Shown here one piece after another: positions 1-6,977 of a stretch of DNA of 18,974 nt. Numbering within the stretch: the stretch's first letter is position 1; the number at the start of each line of letters is the position of its first letter. The position numbers and the translations under genes are program-made. The DNA is from Methylotenera_A sp040079935 (GTDB lineage Bacteria; Pseudomonadota; Gammaproteobacteria; Burkholderiales; Methylophilaceae), in assembly GCA_040079935.1 (NCBI GenBank), contig JBEBJI010000035.1, positions 1-18,974 on the forward strand. The letters are read 5' to 3'. The notes under the pieces are model-generated. The model saw only the letters and a program-made list of their open reading frames with translations, had not been told where the DNA came from and searched no databases.

Positions 1-16
1 CTTTCGCGGATATAAT

Positions 17-46
17 AAAGGCGCATTTTGATGCGCCTTTATTTTT
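17..46 (+). terminator. Rho-independent terminator of an upstream gene
   Basis: A perfect 10-bp stem, AAAGGCGCAT (17-26) pairing with ATGCGCCTTT (31-40), closes a 4-base loop TTTG and is followed by ATTTTT (41-46). This is the classical form of an intrinsic terminator reading to the right, so it should end a gene left of the window. It lies only 10 bases before the next start codon. Confidence 0.85.
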
Positions 47-55
47 GATAATTAA

Positions 56-1234
56 ATGAAAACTAACTCGAATATTCTTGTGTACGTACTTGCGGCGCTT
101 GCAGCATTAGCACCGTTCGCCATCGATACCTACTTGCCGGCGTTTCACGCCATGGCGGCAGATTTAGGCGCGTCCGATTTACACATTCAGCAAAGTTTGG
201 CGATTTATTTGCTGCCTTACGCCATCATGACGTTGTGGCACGGCGCGATTTCAGATTCTATCGGCCGAATCGCCACTATTAAATGGGGTTTGGGCATTTT
301 TGTGCTGGCGAGCATTGGTTGCGCGTTTGCGCCCAATGTAGAAGCGCTGTGGTTCTTTCGCGCGCTGCAAGGTGCAAGTGGTGGGGCGGGCAATACGGTG
401 GCGCGCGCCATGGTGCGCGATTTGTTCGAAGGCGTGCAAGCACAGCGCGTCATGGCAACTGTGCAAATGTTGTTTGGCATCGCGCCTGCCGTCGCGCCCA
501 TTATTGGCGGGGCTTTGCTAGGTTTTGGTTGGCAAAGTATTTTTATCTTTTTAGCGTTTTATGCGGCAATTACCCTATGGGCAGCGGTGAAATATCTGCC
601 CGAAACCATGCCACCAGAAAAACGCCTCAAACTCTCTGCGCCCAATGTTTTAGCCAGTTACAAAACCATTTTTAGCGATAGTGAATTTGCTAAGCTTTGT
701 ATTTCGTTGGGCGCAGTTTTTGCGGGGTTTTTTGTATATGTGCTGGGTAGCCCCACGTTTTTAGGCAAGTTGCTCGGCTTTTCGCCGCAACAATATGGCT
801 ACTTTTTTATGACCAGCGTCAGCGGCATGATTCTTGGCTCGTACTTATCTAAGCGTGCGGCGGGCAAATACGCGGCTAAAAAAGTGCTAAAAGTCGCTTA
901 CACATGGATGTTTGCGATTGTGGCTTTAAACATGTTGATTTGCTATTTTCTACCTGTTAAGCCTATTTACAACATCCTGCCAATCGCCTTGTTTAACGTC
1001 GGCATGGGCTTGGTAATGCCGATTATCTCAATCGCCGCATTGGATAGACACCCCAAAATCCGCGGCACAGCGGCTTCCGGCCAAGCGTTTGTGCAGATGC
1101 TATTTTCTACCGTTTCCGCAGGCATTATCGTGCCGTTGGTGTGGAGCAGCGTGTTTGGCCTCGCGAGCGCGATGCTGGTGTTTTGGCTGGTGAGTTGGTT
1201 GGCGATACAGCAAACTAGGCTTTGGAAAGGCTAG
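56..1234 (+). CDS. Bcr/CflA-type multidrug efflux MFS transporter
   Basis: A 392-residue inner-membrane protein with about 12 hydrophobic segments, the normal length for the Bcr/CflA branch of the major facilitator superfamily (proton-driven export of drugs or small metabolites). Visible family marks are GAISDSIGRI after the second helix (MFS motif A, G-x-x-x-D-x-x-G-R) and FFRALQGASGGAGNTVARAM with VRDLF near residues 100-125, typical of Bcr/CflA. The substrate cannot be read from sequence; bicyclomycin, chloramphenicol or sulfonamide export is known only for relatives. The ATG at 56 directly follows an upstream terminator and has no clear Shine-Dalgarno. The gene appears monocistronic. Confidence 0.88.
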   Translation: MKTNSNILVYVLAALAALAPFAIDTYLPAFHAMAADLGASDLHIQQSLAIYLLPYAIMTLWHGAISDSIGRIATIKWGLGIFVLASIGCAFAPNVEALWFFRALQGASGGAGNTVARAMVRDLFEGVQAQRVMATVQMLFGIAPAVAPIIGGALLGFGWQSIFIFLAFYAAITLWAAVKYLPETMPPEKRLKLSAPNVLASYKTIFSDSEFAKLCISLGAVFAGFFVYVLGSPTFLGKLLGFSPQQYGYFFMTSVSGMILGSYLSKRAAGKYAAKKVLKVAYTWMFAIVALNMLICYFLPVKPIYNILPIALFNVGMGLVMPIISIAALDRHPKIRGTAASGQAFVQMLFSTVSAGIIVPLVWSSVFGLASAMLVFWLVSWLAIQQTRLWKG

Positions 1235-1251
1235 GTAGTGAGTGAATATGC

Positions 1252-1267
1252 AAAGTAAATTTACTTT
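1252..1267. other. 16-bp A/T-rich perfect palindrome downstream of the efflux gene
   Basis: AAAGTAAATTTACTTT is a perfect palindrome 18 bases after the efflux gene stop, followed by two further T residues. It could form a weak 6-bp hairpin with an AATT loop (a poor terminator) or be a dimeric protein-binding site. No function can be assigned from sequence. Confidence 0.3.
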
Positions 1268-1315
1268 TTGTTATGCACCTAAATCGGTGTGTGTTTTACG
1301 TTAGCGGAAAAGCAA

Positions 1316-1837
1316 GTGAAACTTTCCGATATCGGCCAGCGGCTTTCGCGACTCAAAGCCGAATCACTTGCAGAAGCGGGACTGCTCACATACCCGATAG
1401 GAGCGCTTTTCTGCGCTTCTGAAGCGCAGAGATGCAAGTTCGCTAACCGCATTGATCACCCAGACCGATGGCGCGTCGAACTCAATGAAGCTTTGATTGC
1501 GGCAGGTGAGTTGGCGCATGAAAAACGTCCGTCCGAATCCACATGGCTAAGTGTTGTTCACTTCAATAGCGCCTTACATCGCATAGACGCCGGTTTCGAG
1601 CGTGTCATCAAACACATTACTGGTAGCCGCTCAAGTAAGATTGATGTTTTAGAGCCTTTAGCGCTCCAAGCTCGAGTCCCTCCAACAACCATTGCCTTAT
1701 GGCGAAATGTCCGCAAGCATGAAGTTAATAGGCTCAAGCATCATATCGGTGGAGCACTCTCTGGGCAGCGTATCTCCTATCAGGAGATGCTCAAGTCGCT
1801 GGATGCTTTGGTGCGCCTGCTGGAAACTCGCCTTTGA
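1316..1837 (+). CDS. Hypothetical helical protein with an RNxxxH (HEPN-like) motif
   Basis: An unrecognised protein of 173 residues from the ATG-less start GTG at 1316, or 182 residues from a GTG at 1289. The 1316 start is preferred because GGAAA lies about 6 bases before it; 1289 has no ribosome-binding site. The sequence is predicted mostly helical. The C-terminal third contains LWRNVRKHEVNRLKHH, an R-N-x-x-x-H arrangement, followed by a glycine-bearing turn and a long helix ending LVRLLETRL. That order resembles the catalytic end of HEPN-domain ribonucleases (R-x4-6-H), but the match is only a motif and spacing, so the assignment is tentative. No partner nucleotidyltransferase or antitoxin gene adjoins it. 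It stands alone, followed by a REP-like hairpin. Base and codon use look somewhat less AT-biased than the neighbours, which would fit acquisition. Confidence 0.55.
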   Translation: MKLSDIGQRLSRLKAESLAEAGLLTYPIGALFCASEAQRCKFANRIDHPDRWRVELNEALIAAGELAHEKRPSESTWLSVVHFNSALHRIDAGFERVIKHITGSRSSKIDVLEPLALQARVPPTTIALWRNVRKHEVNRLKHHIGGALSGQRISYQEMLKSLDALVRLLETRL

Positions 1838-1843
1838 CCCCGC

Positions 1844-1872
1844 GTAGGGCGCAATAACTTGCGTATTGCGCT
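1844..1872 (+). repeat. REP-like palindrome (GTAG foot plus GCGCAATA hairpin)
   Basis: The tetranucleotide GTAG (1844-1847) is followed by GGCGCAATA, a 7-base loop and TATTGCGCT (stem 1848-1856 with 1864-1872, eight Watson-Crick pairs plus one G.T). A GTAG or GGAG foot followed by an imperfect palindrome is the layout of REP elements mobilised by RAYT (REP-associated tyrosine) transposases. It lies 7 bases after a stop codon between convergent genes, a usual REP location. No T-run follows, so a terminator role is less likely. No RAYT gene is in the window. Confidence 0.5.
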
Positions 1873-1939
1873 GTATGAAAAATGTTTCTTTCGGCATATT
1901 ACGTTTCACTAATATGCCCTACAAAATATCAAATACACA

Positions 1940-1972
1940 TGCCCTGAAAGCCAATATCCATGCGCCTTTCAG
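1940..1972 (+). repeat. Dispersed repeat copy A (intergenic, hairpin-forming)
   Basis: TGCCCTG (1940-1946), AAA, then the exact core GCCAATATCCATGCG (1950-1964). Shared with copies near 7328, 11323, 14900 and 18552. In this copy CTGAAAG (1944-1950) and CTTTCAG (1966-1972) form a 7-bp inverted repeat around a 15-base loop. It is the only clearly non-coding copy, lying between two convergent genes. Confidence 0.8.
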
Positions 1973-2004
1973 AGCATCTATTTTAGGTTATTTTGGTTTA
2001 AAAA

Positions 2005-2598
2005 CTAAATCCGCGTTACTTTTCCGATATTCCCCAACACCAATTTAATGCCGCGCCACAGTTTGGGGATGAGCCAAATCATTACCAAAATAAACGCAGC
2101 CAAAACTCCTAGAAACACCATGGGATTGGCGAGGGCGAGCCAGCCACCGCCCAGCAACAAGCCCTCTTCGCTAAACGATGCGGCGATGTTGCTGACGGGT
2201 TCGGGCGAAGTGTTGATGAGCGCGCGACTACCCGCTTTGGTGGCGTGTGTCATGCCAGTTAAGCTGCCGCCTAATAATGCGGCAAGCGTCGCAATCATCG
2301 GGTCGCTGGTGTTAATGGCGCCCATCGCCAGCAGCGCGCCCGCGGGAATGCGAATAAATGTTTGAATTCCATCCCAAGTGCTATCGACATAGGGGATTTT
2401 ATCGGCTAAAAATTCAATGGCGGCCAAAGCGCCCGCAACGCCAATCACCACGGGGTTGCTGAGGATGTTGAGCGTAGCAGGTAAATCGATATAGCCGAAT
2501 TTAGCCAATAAACCTACAACAAATACCGTCAAATATAAGCGCAATCCACTCGCCCAACTAAGGCCACCTGCAAGCGCTAAACTCGAGATTGCATCCAT
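2005..2598 (-). CDS. DUF4126 family integral membrane protein
   Basis: A 197-residue membrane protein matching the DUF4126 family: the N-terminal GGLSWASGLRLYLTVFVVGLLA, a central KIPYVDSTWDGIQTFIRIPAGALLAMGA block and small-residue-rich helices (AALLGGSLTGMTHATKAGSRALINTS). There are about four or five hydrophobic segments. The function of the family is unknown. The ATG at 2598 is well supported by an AGAGGT ribosome-binding site spaced six bases upstream, and a TATAAT hexamer lies about 41 bases before the start. It is convergent with the RNxxxH protein and divergent from the gene at 2777, so it is probably monocistronic. Confidence 0.85.
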   Translation of the reverse strand: MDAISSLALAGGLSWASGLRLYLTVFVVGLLAKFGYIDLPATLNILSNPVVIGVAGALAAIEFLADKIPYVDSTWDGIQTFIRIPAGALLAMGAINTSDPMIATLAALLGGSLTGMTHATKAGSRALINTSPEPVSNIAASFSEEGLLLGGGWLALANPMVFLGVLAAFILVMIWLIPKLWRGIKLVLGNIGKVTRI

Positions 2599-2638
2599 TT
2601 TTGACCTCTATTCCATCATTTGAAAACAATATTGCCAA

Positions 2639-2644
2639 ATTATA
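2639..2644 (-). promoter_or_regulatory. Possible -10 element for the DUF4126 gene
   Basis: Read on the minus strand this is a perfect TATAAT hexamer about 41 bases before the DUF4126 start codon. No good -35 hexamer at 16-18 bases was found, so it is only a candidate. The same AT-rich 178-bp divergent gap must also hold the promoter of the gene at 2777. Confidence 0.3.
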
Positions 2645-2776
2645 CTGACTTAACTTTAGAGAAAACTCAAGTTTAACAATAAGAATCCGTAGTTAACAGC
2701 ATGGGGAATAGTATTTTTTGAGAGTATTTGATTAATTTAACTGACTTGCAACAGCATGTCGAAAGCGGAGTATCAA

Positions 2777-3442
2777 ATGAATATTAATCGTGAACACGTT
2801 GCGCTAAGCGCTTATCTAAACTTGTTAGAGCGTAAAGGCTTTTCGAAAGCACAGCTTCGCCAGCGCGAAGTCATCATCTTAAAACTTGTCCCTTATATTG
2901 AAAAAATCAGCAGCGATGGCTTGGCTTTTAGAAGCGCCGTGGACCAATTGTTTAGCAAATTAGATAAATCGCAGTGGGCCACTTATTTGCCTGTGATGAG
3001 AGATTACTTCTTATTTTGGATTAACGACATTAAAGCGATTGTTGCGATGAATCAAGACAAAGCATTTGATATGGAGCCAGCTGATTGGAAGCCTGTAGAA
3101 ATGGATTTAAGCCAAATGTGGAACTCATTGGATGAAGCTACCTTGTCTAGTTCAGAAGCGCAGCCGCTGGAAACTTATGAGAGCGTATTGCGCAACCATG
3201 GTGCGGATGACTCTTTTGTGGCGACATGTAAGAAAATTGTTAAGTTACTATTATTGATGCTACGTGGCGCGCCACACAAGCAGCCGCTTGCTTATCGCAA
3301 GGCTGTAGATGCGAACATGGCATTTTTTACCACTGAAGAAGTGAACATCTTTTTGAAAGTGGGCAGAGAGTTTTATTACTTCTGGAAAGGCGATTTAAAC
3401 GCGCCTGAACAAGTACAAATGAATCAGTTAGCATTTGCGTAA
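2777..3442 (+). CDS. Hypothetical protein with a tandem duplicated helical domain
   Basis: I do not recognise this protein. The ATG at 2777 is preferred (221 residues) because GGAG lies seven bases upstream; an ATG at 2756 would add seven residues but has no ribosome-binding site. No signal peptide or membrane segment is seen, so it is probably cytosolic. Residues about 13-84 and 134-206 can be aligned end to end: both start Y-x-x-x-L, continue through a basic/hydrophobic helix, then L-A-(F/Y)-R-x-A-V-D and finish in R-(D/E)-(Y/F)-(F/Y)-x-F-W. The linker between them (about 90-130) is acidic. This indicates an old internal duplication of a roughly 70-residue helical unit. The gene stands alone and ends at a strong terminator. 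Confidence 0.8.
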   Translation: MNINREHVALSAYLNLLERKGFSKAQLRQREVIILKLVPYIEKISSDGLAFRSAVDQLFSKLDKSQWATYLPVMRDYFLFWINDIKAIVAMNQDKAFDMEPADWKPVEMDLSQMWNSLDEATLSSSEAQPLETYESVLRNHGADDSFVATCKKIVKLLLLMLRGAPHKQPLAYRKAVDANMAFFTTEEVNIFLKVGREFYYFWKGDLNAPEQVQMNQLAFA

Positions 3443-3506
3443 GGTTTTTTTGTAGGCAGTTGTTTGTAAGCAGTTGTAAGTGGTTGTTTTGTTATTTGCA
3501 ATTAAT

Positions 3507-3533
3507 AAGGAGACCGAGGTCTCCTTTTTTTTT
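3507..3533 (+). terminator. Strong Rho-independent terminator
   Basis: AAGGAGAC (3507-3514), loop CGAG, GTCTCCTT (3519-3526), with a run of nine T residues from 3525 to 3533. It ends the hypothetical gene at 2777-3442. Read from the other strand the hairpin is followed by ATTAATT, so it could also weakly stop transcription of the convergent ferredoxin gene. Confidence 0.9.
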
Positions 3534-3544
3534 CGTCATTTTAG

Positions 3545-3868
3545 CTATTCAATGAGCAATTCTAATTTGCCAGGCACGCCGTTCATGGCGTCTGCATCTT
3601 CAAGCCCAGGTTTGCGCGAGGTGATGACTGGCCATGTCTTGGCTAGGCGCGCGTTTAAAGCGATAAACTGCTGCTGGTCAGCTGGCACATCGTCCTCTGC
3701 AAAAATCGCCTCAGCGGGGCACTCTGCAACGCACAGGGTGCAATCTATGCATTCATCTGGGTTAATCGCCAAGAAGTTCGGGCCTTCTACAAAGCAATCG
3801 ACAGGACACACGTCGACGCAATCGGTAAATTTGCATTGAATACAGTTTTCGGTGACAACATAGGTCAT
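3545..3868 (-). CDS. fdxA: 7Fe ferredoxin, FdxA type ([3Fe-4S][4Fe-4S])
   Basis: A 107-residue cytosolic electron carrier, normal length for FdxA. The N-terminal half carries the full cysteine set: C9-x2-C12-x4-C17-x3-C21-P-V-D-C25 and C40-x2-C43-x2-C46-x3-C50-P, as expected for one 3Fe-4S and one 4Fe-4S cluster. The tail has the ADQQQFIALNARLAKTWPVI stretch seen in proteobacterial FdxA. The ATG is preceded by AGGA. It is the last gene on the strand of the sulfate assimilation cluster, 86 bp after cysN, so it may be co-transcribed or have its own promoter. An electron-donor role for the siroheme sulfite reductase or APS reductase upstream is inference from position, since no flavoprotein CysJ is present here. 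Confidence 0.95.
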   Translation of the reverse strand: MTYVVTENCIQCKFTDCVDVCPVDCFVEGPNFLAINPDECIDCTLCVAECPAEAIFAEDDVPADQQQFIALNARLAKTWPVITSRKPGLEDADAMNGVPGKLELLIE

Positions 3869-3954
3869 TTTTATTTCCTTTTACAGCTTAAAAAGCGAAT
3901 ACGTTATTTTATTAGAAATCTTGTAAGTTTGCATGGCTTAATTGTTGTGCTAAA

Positions 3955-5238
3955 TCAAACAATCATACCTGCGCCGACGGTATTATTTGTACTCTCGTCG
4001 ATGACAATAAATGCACCAATGGCGCGGTTTTGCATGTAACTATCCACCATCAACGGTTGTGCGAGTTTGAAAGAAATACGCGCAATGTCATTCATTTTCA
4101 GCTCAGTGGCTGACTGTTGTTCTAGCGTGTTCACATCAATTTTGTAAGAAATCGCGCCAACTTTGGCTTTGCTTTCGCGCGTGGTGTGACGAATAATATA
4201 AGTGCGCGCTGATGACAGAGGTGTCTCTGAAAGCCAACAAACATGCGCCTCTATTTGCTTCACAGGTTCAATTTTGCTACCCGTTTTCACAATCATATCG
4301 CCGCGTGAGGTGTCGATTTCGTCTTCCAGTAATATCGTCACACTTTGCTCGGTTTGCGCACTTTGTAGCTGGTCATCACCGATTTGAATGGCTTTAACTT
4401 TGGATTGATAACCATTTGGTAGCACGGTAACCGCATCACCCACGGCAATGTCGCCACTTTCTACACGACCCATAAAGCCTCTAAAGTCGTGCAAATCCGC
4501 ATCTGCACTGGCATGCGGCCTACAGACAAATTGCACTGGGAAGCGGAATTCTGCATTTTGTTCTTCATCCGCCGCAGGCGCATCTTCTAGCATCTCAAGT
4601 AGTGTTTCGCCTTTGTACCAAGGCATATTTTCTAAGCGATCAACTAGCATATCGCCATTGAGCGCAGACATTGGGATAAAGCGAATATCGCGCGCTTGCG
4701 CTAAACCGATTTCTTTGGCAAAGGCTAAATAATCCGCGCAAATTTTGTTGAAATTAGCCTCATCGTAATTCATCAAATCCATTTTATTCACAGCGACTAC
4801 AATGTGCTGGATGCCCACAAGGTGTGCCAAATATGAGTGGCGGCGCGTTTGTGTGAGTACGCCTTTGCGCGCATCAATGAGGATAATCGCTAAATTGGCG
4901 GTGGAAGCCGCTGTCACCATGTTACGCGTGTATTGCTCGTGACCAGGTGCATCAGCGATGATGTATTTGCGCGTGCCAGTCGAAAAATAGCGGTAAGCAA
5001 CATCGATGGTGATGCCTTGCTCGCGCTCAGCCTGCAGGCCATCGGTAAGCAGCGATAAATCCACCGCTTCCATGCCACGTTTTTTCGAGGTTTTGGTAAT
5101 TTGCGTGAGCGTATCTGCCAGAATAGTTTTGGTGTCAAATAACAAGCGCCCAATAAGCGTGCTTTTGCCATCGTCAACAGAACCACAGGTCATAAAGCGG
5201 AGAAGTGAGTCGTTGTATTGCATGTTCGTGCTGCTCAT
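3955..5238 (-). CDS. cysN: Sulfate adenylyltransferase, GTPase subunit CysN
   Basis: With CysD this subunit makes adenosine 5'-phosphosulfate (APS) from ATP and sulfate, using GTP hydrolysis to drive the reaction. GTPase motifs are all present: G1 GSVDDGKST (19-27), G3 DAPGH (96-100), G4 NKMD (151-154), G5 SALNGD (190-195). At 427 residues it lacks the C-terminal APS kinase domain found in CysNC/NodQ forms. Its ATG overlaps the cysD stop in TAATG, so translation is likely coupled. A degenerate match to the dispersed repeat lies inside at 4227-4249. Confidence 0.96.
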   Translation of the reverse strand: MSSTNMQYNDSLLRFMTCGSVDDGKSTLIGRLLFDTKTILADTLTQITKTSKKRGMEAVDLSLLTDGLQAEREQGITIDVAYRYFSTGTRKYIIADAPGHEQYTRNMVTAASTANLAIILIDARKGVLTQTRRHSYLAHLVGIQHIVVAVNKMDLMNYDEANFNKICADYLAFAKEIGLAQARDIRFIPMSALNGDMLVDRLENMPWYKGETLLEMLEDAPAADEEQNAEFRFPVQFVCRPHASADADLHDFRGFMGRVESGDIAVGDAVTVLPNGYQSKVKAIQIGDDQLQSAQTEQSVTILLEDEIDTSRGDMIVKTGSKIEPVKQIEAHVCWLSETPLSSARTYIIRHTTRESKAKVGAISYKIDVNTLEQQSATELKMNDIARISFKLAQPLMVDSYMQNRAIGAFIVIDESTNNTVGAGMIV

Positions 5239-6170
5239 TAGAAATAACCCTCTTTCTTGCGTTGTTCCATTGAAGCGTCAGAGGTTTGGTCGTCTAAGCG
5301 CGTTGCGCCGCGTTCGGTAATGGTCGTGGTGGCGGTCTCCAGCACGATTTTACTTACATTGTCTGCATCGCTTAGCACTGGTGCGGTACAAGTAATATCA
5401 CCCACGGTTCTAAAGCGCACTCGCATGTTAATGACTTCTTCGCCAGCCTTGGGTTGATTAATTACTTCGCCATCGGCTAGTTTCACGTTAGCGGGCATCA
5501 TCGCGCCGCCACGCATAATAATGCCACGTTGGTGCGCAAAATAAATGCTCGGCAACGCTAAATTTTCGCGCTCGATATATTGCCATACATCCATTTCTGT
5601 CCAGTTAGAAATCGGGAAGGCGCGGATATTTTCCCCTTTGTGTGAACGTGCGTTGTACAAATTCCACAACTCTGGGCGTTGATTTTTTGGATCCCATTGA
5701 CCGAATTCATCACGGAAACTCATGATACGTTCTTTAGCGCGGGCTTTTTCTTCATCTCGGCGAGCACCGCCAATACAACAGTCAAAACCGAATTCTTCAA
5801 TCGCTTCTAGCAGTGTGACGGATTGGTGTTTGTTGCGTGGCTCGTCTGGCGATTTCAAAACAACTGTGCCGCGTTTCATCGAATCTTCCACATTGCGCAC
5901 AATCAAGCGCTCGCCAAGCTCTGCAGCGCGCTGATCGCGAAAATCGATGACTTCCTGATAGTTATGGCCAGTATCAATGTGCATCAATGGGAATGGAAAT
6001 TTACCTGGACGAAACGCTTTTTCAGCAAGTCGCAAAATACATAGCGAATCTTTGCCACCAGAGAATAACAAGACCGGATTTGAGCATTGACCAGCGACTT
6101 CACGCAGAATGTGAATCGCTTCGGCTTCCAGCCAATCTAAATGAGACAACGGTTGTTTTTTATTTAACAT
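5238..6170 (-). CDS. cysD: Sulfate adenylyltransferase, catalytic subunit CysD
   Basis: The catalytic half of ATP sulfurylase. It has the PP-loop SGGKDS (37-42), the conserved PLMHIDTGHNY and CCIGGARRDEEKARAKER blocks, and the usual length of about 300 residues. The ATG at 6170 is chosen (310 residues); a TTG two codons upstream at 6176 is in frame but less likely. The upstream sequence is very AT-rich and has no evident Shine-Dalgarno. It lies 48 bp after cysH and its stop overlaps the cysN start. Tandem TATAAT-like hexamers in the 48-bp gap could be an internal promoter, without a convincing -35. Confidence 0.96.
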   Translation of the reverse strand: MLNKKQPLSHLDWLEAEAIHILREVAGQCSNPVLLFSGGKDSLCILRLAEKAFRPGKFPFPLMHIDTGHNYQEVIDFRDQRAAELGERLIVRNVEDSMKRGTVVLKSPDEPRNKHQSVTLLEAIEEFGFDCCIGGARRDEEKARAKERIMSFRDEFGQWDPKNQRPELWNLYNARSHKGENIRAFPISNWTEMDVWQYIERENLALPSIYFAHQRGIIMRGGAMMPANVKLADGEVINQPKAGEEVINMRVRFRTVGDITCTAPVLSDADNVSKIVLETATTTITERGATRLDDQTSDASMEQRKKEGYF

Positions 6171-6218
6171 ATTCAATTACTTATTATATTTAATTAATAT
6201 TATACTTTAACTATCAAC

Positions 6219-6977
6219 TTAACTTTTTACGTGAAGCCCACATTCTTTATTTTGCGGGTCTTCCCACCACCAGCGCCCAGCGCGCACATCTTCGCCCATC
6301 GCAACAGCGCGTGTGCAAGGCGCACAGCCAATACTTGGGTAAAATTGGTCGTGCAGCGCGTTGTAAGGCACATGATGCAGCCGAATATAAGCCCAAATTT
6401 CGGCTTCTGTCCAATCGCTTAAAGGATTGAATTTTTCAAGTTTGTTTCCTTCGTCAAACTCGCGCACGGGTAGGCTGGCGCGCGTCGTTGCTTGCGCAGC
6501 GCGCATGCCGGTGACCCATGCAGCTTTGCCTTTTAGCGCGCGCTGTAATGGCTCTACTTTGCGCATGTGACAGCAACTTTTACGCAAATTGATACTTTCG
6601 TAAAATGCGTTAATACCATGATTTTTAACATAAAATTCGACTACTTTCGCCTGCGGAAAGTACACATCGAGCTTAGTGCTGTAGTGTTTTTCAGTTTCAG
6701 CCATTAAGTCATAAGTTTCTGTAGGAAAACGGCCAGTATCTAGCGAGAAAATCTCGATAGCTAATTGATTTTTAAGAATAATATCCGTCAACACCATGTC
6801 TTCTGCGCCGAAGCTGTTGGCGAAAGTCACAGTTTTTAACTCAGCAAAAGCCGCCTTTAACAAAGCCAACACTTGCGCGCTTTTGGCGTTCACGCTTGCA
6901 ACTAGCGCGTCAGTTAATGCGGGAGATGTCGCAGGGTTGCTTGCCACAGGTTTTAGCATAGAGACTTGGCCAGACAT
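6219..6977 (-). CDS. cysH: Assimilatory adenylylsulfate (APS) reductase
   Basis: A 252-residue enzyme of the CysH family that reduces activated sulfate to sulfite and AMP. The cysteine pattern decides the substrate: CC at 135-136 and C218-A-P-C221 supply four ligands for a 4Fe-4S cluster, which marks APS reductases and is absent from E. coli-type PAPS reductases. The redox-active cysteine lies in ECGLH (C246) at the C-terminus. SFGAEDMVL (55-63) and SLDTGRFP (78-85) are the nucleotide-binding segments. This agrees with the absence of an APS kinase gene or CysNC domain nearby. The ATG directly abuts the TAA of the DUF934 gene. The first ~28 residues are Ala/Ser-rich and poorly conserved-looking. 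Confidence 0.95.
   Translation of the reverse strand: MSGQVSMLKPVASNPATSPALTDALVASVNAKSAQVLALLKAAFAELKTVTFANSFGAEDMVLTDIILKNQLAIEIFSLDTGRFPTETYDLMAETEKHYSTKLDVYFPQAKVVEFYVKNHGINAFYESINLRKSCCHMRKVEPLQRALKGKAAWVTGMRAAQATTRASLPVREFDEGNKLEKFNPLSDWTEAEIWAYIRLHHVPYNALHDQFYPSIGCAPCTRAVAMGEDVRAGRWWWEDPQNKECGLHVKS

Noticed and set aside
1866..2048. A 60-codon plus-strand open frame containing ALKANIHAPF from repeat copy A
   Set aside because: It spans the REP-like hairpin and the repeat, runs into the DUF4126 gene antisense and has no ribosome-binding site; the resemblance to peptides in Fhs comes from the DNA repeat, not from a real gene.
2319..2340. CTGCTGGCGATG on the minus strand in the DUF4126 gene
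   Set aside because: Only 12 bases match the repeat tail, with no core, and they encode a membrane-helix segment ALLAMGA natural to the family.
5962..5985. GCCAGTATCAATGTGC in cysD, two mismatches from the repeat core
   Set aside because: On the coding strand it encodes the universally conserved HIDTGHN motif of CysD, which fully explains the bases.
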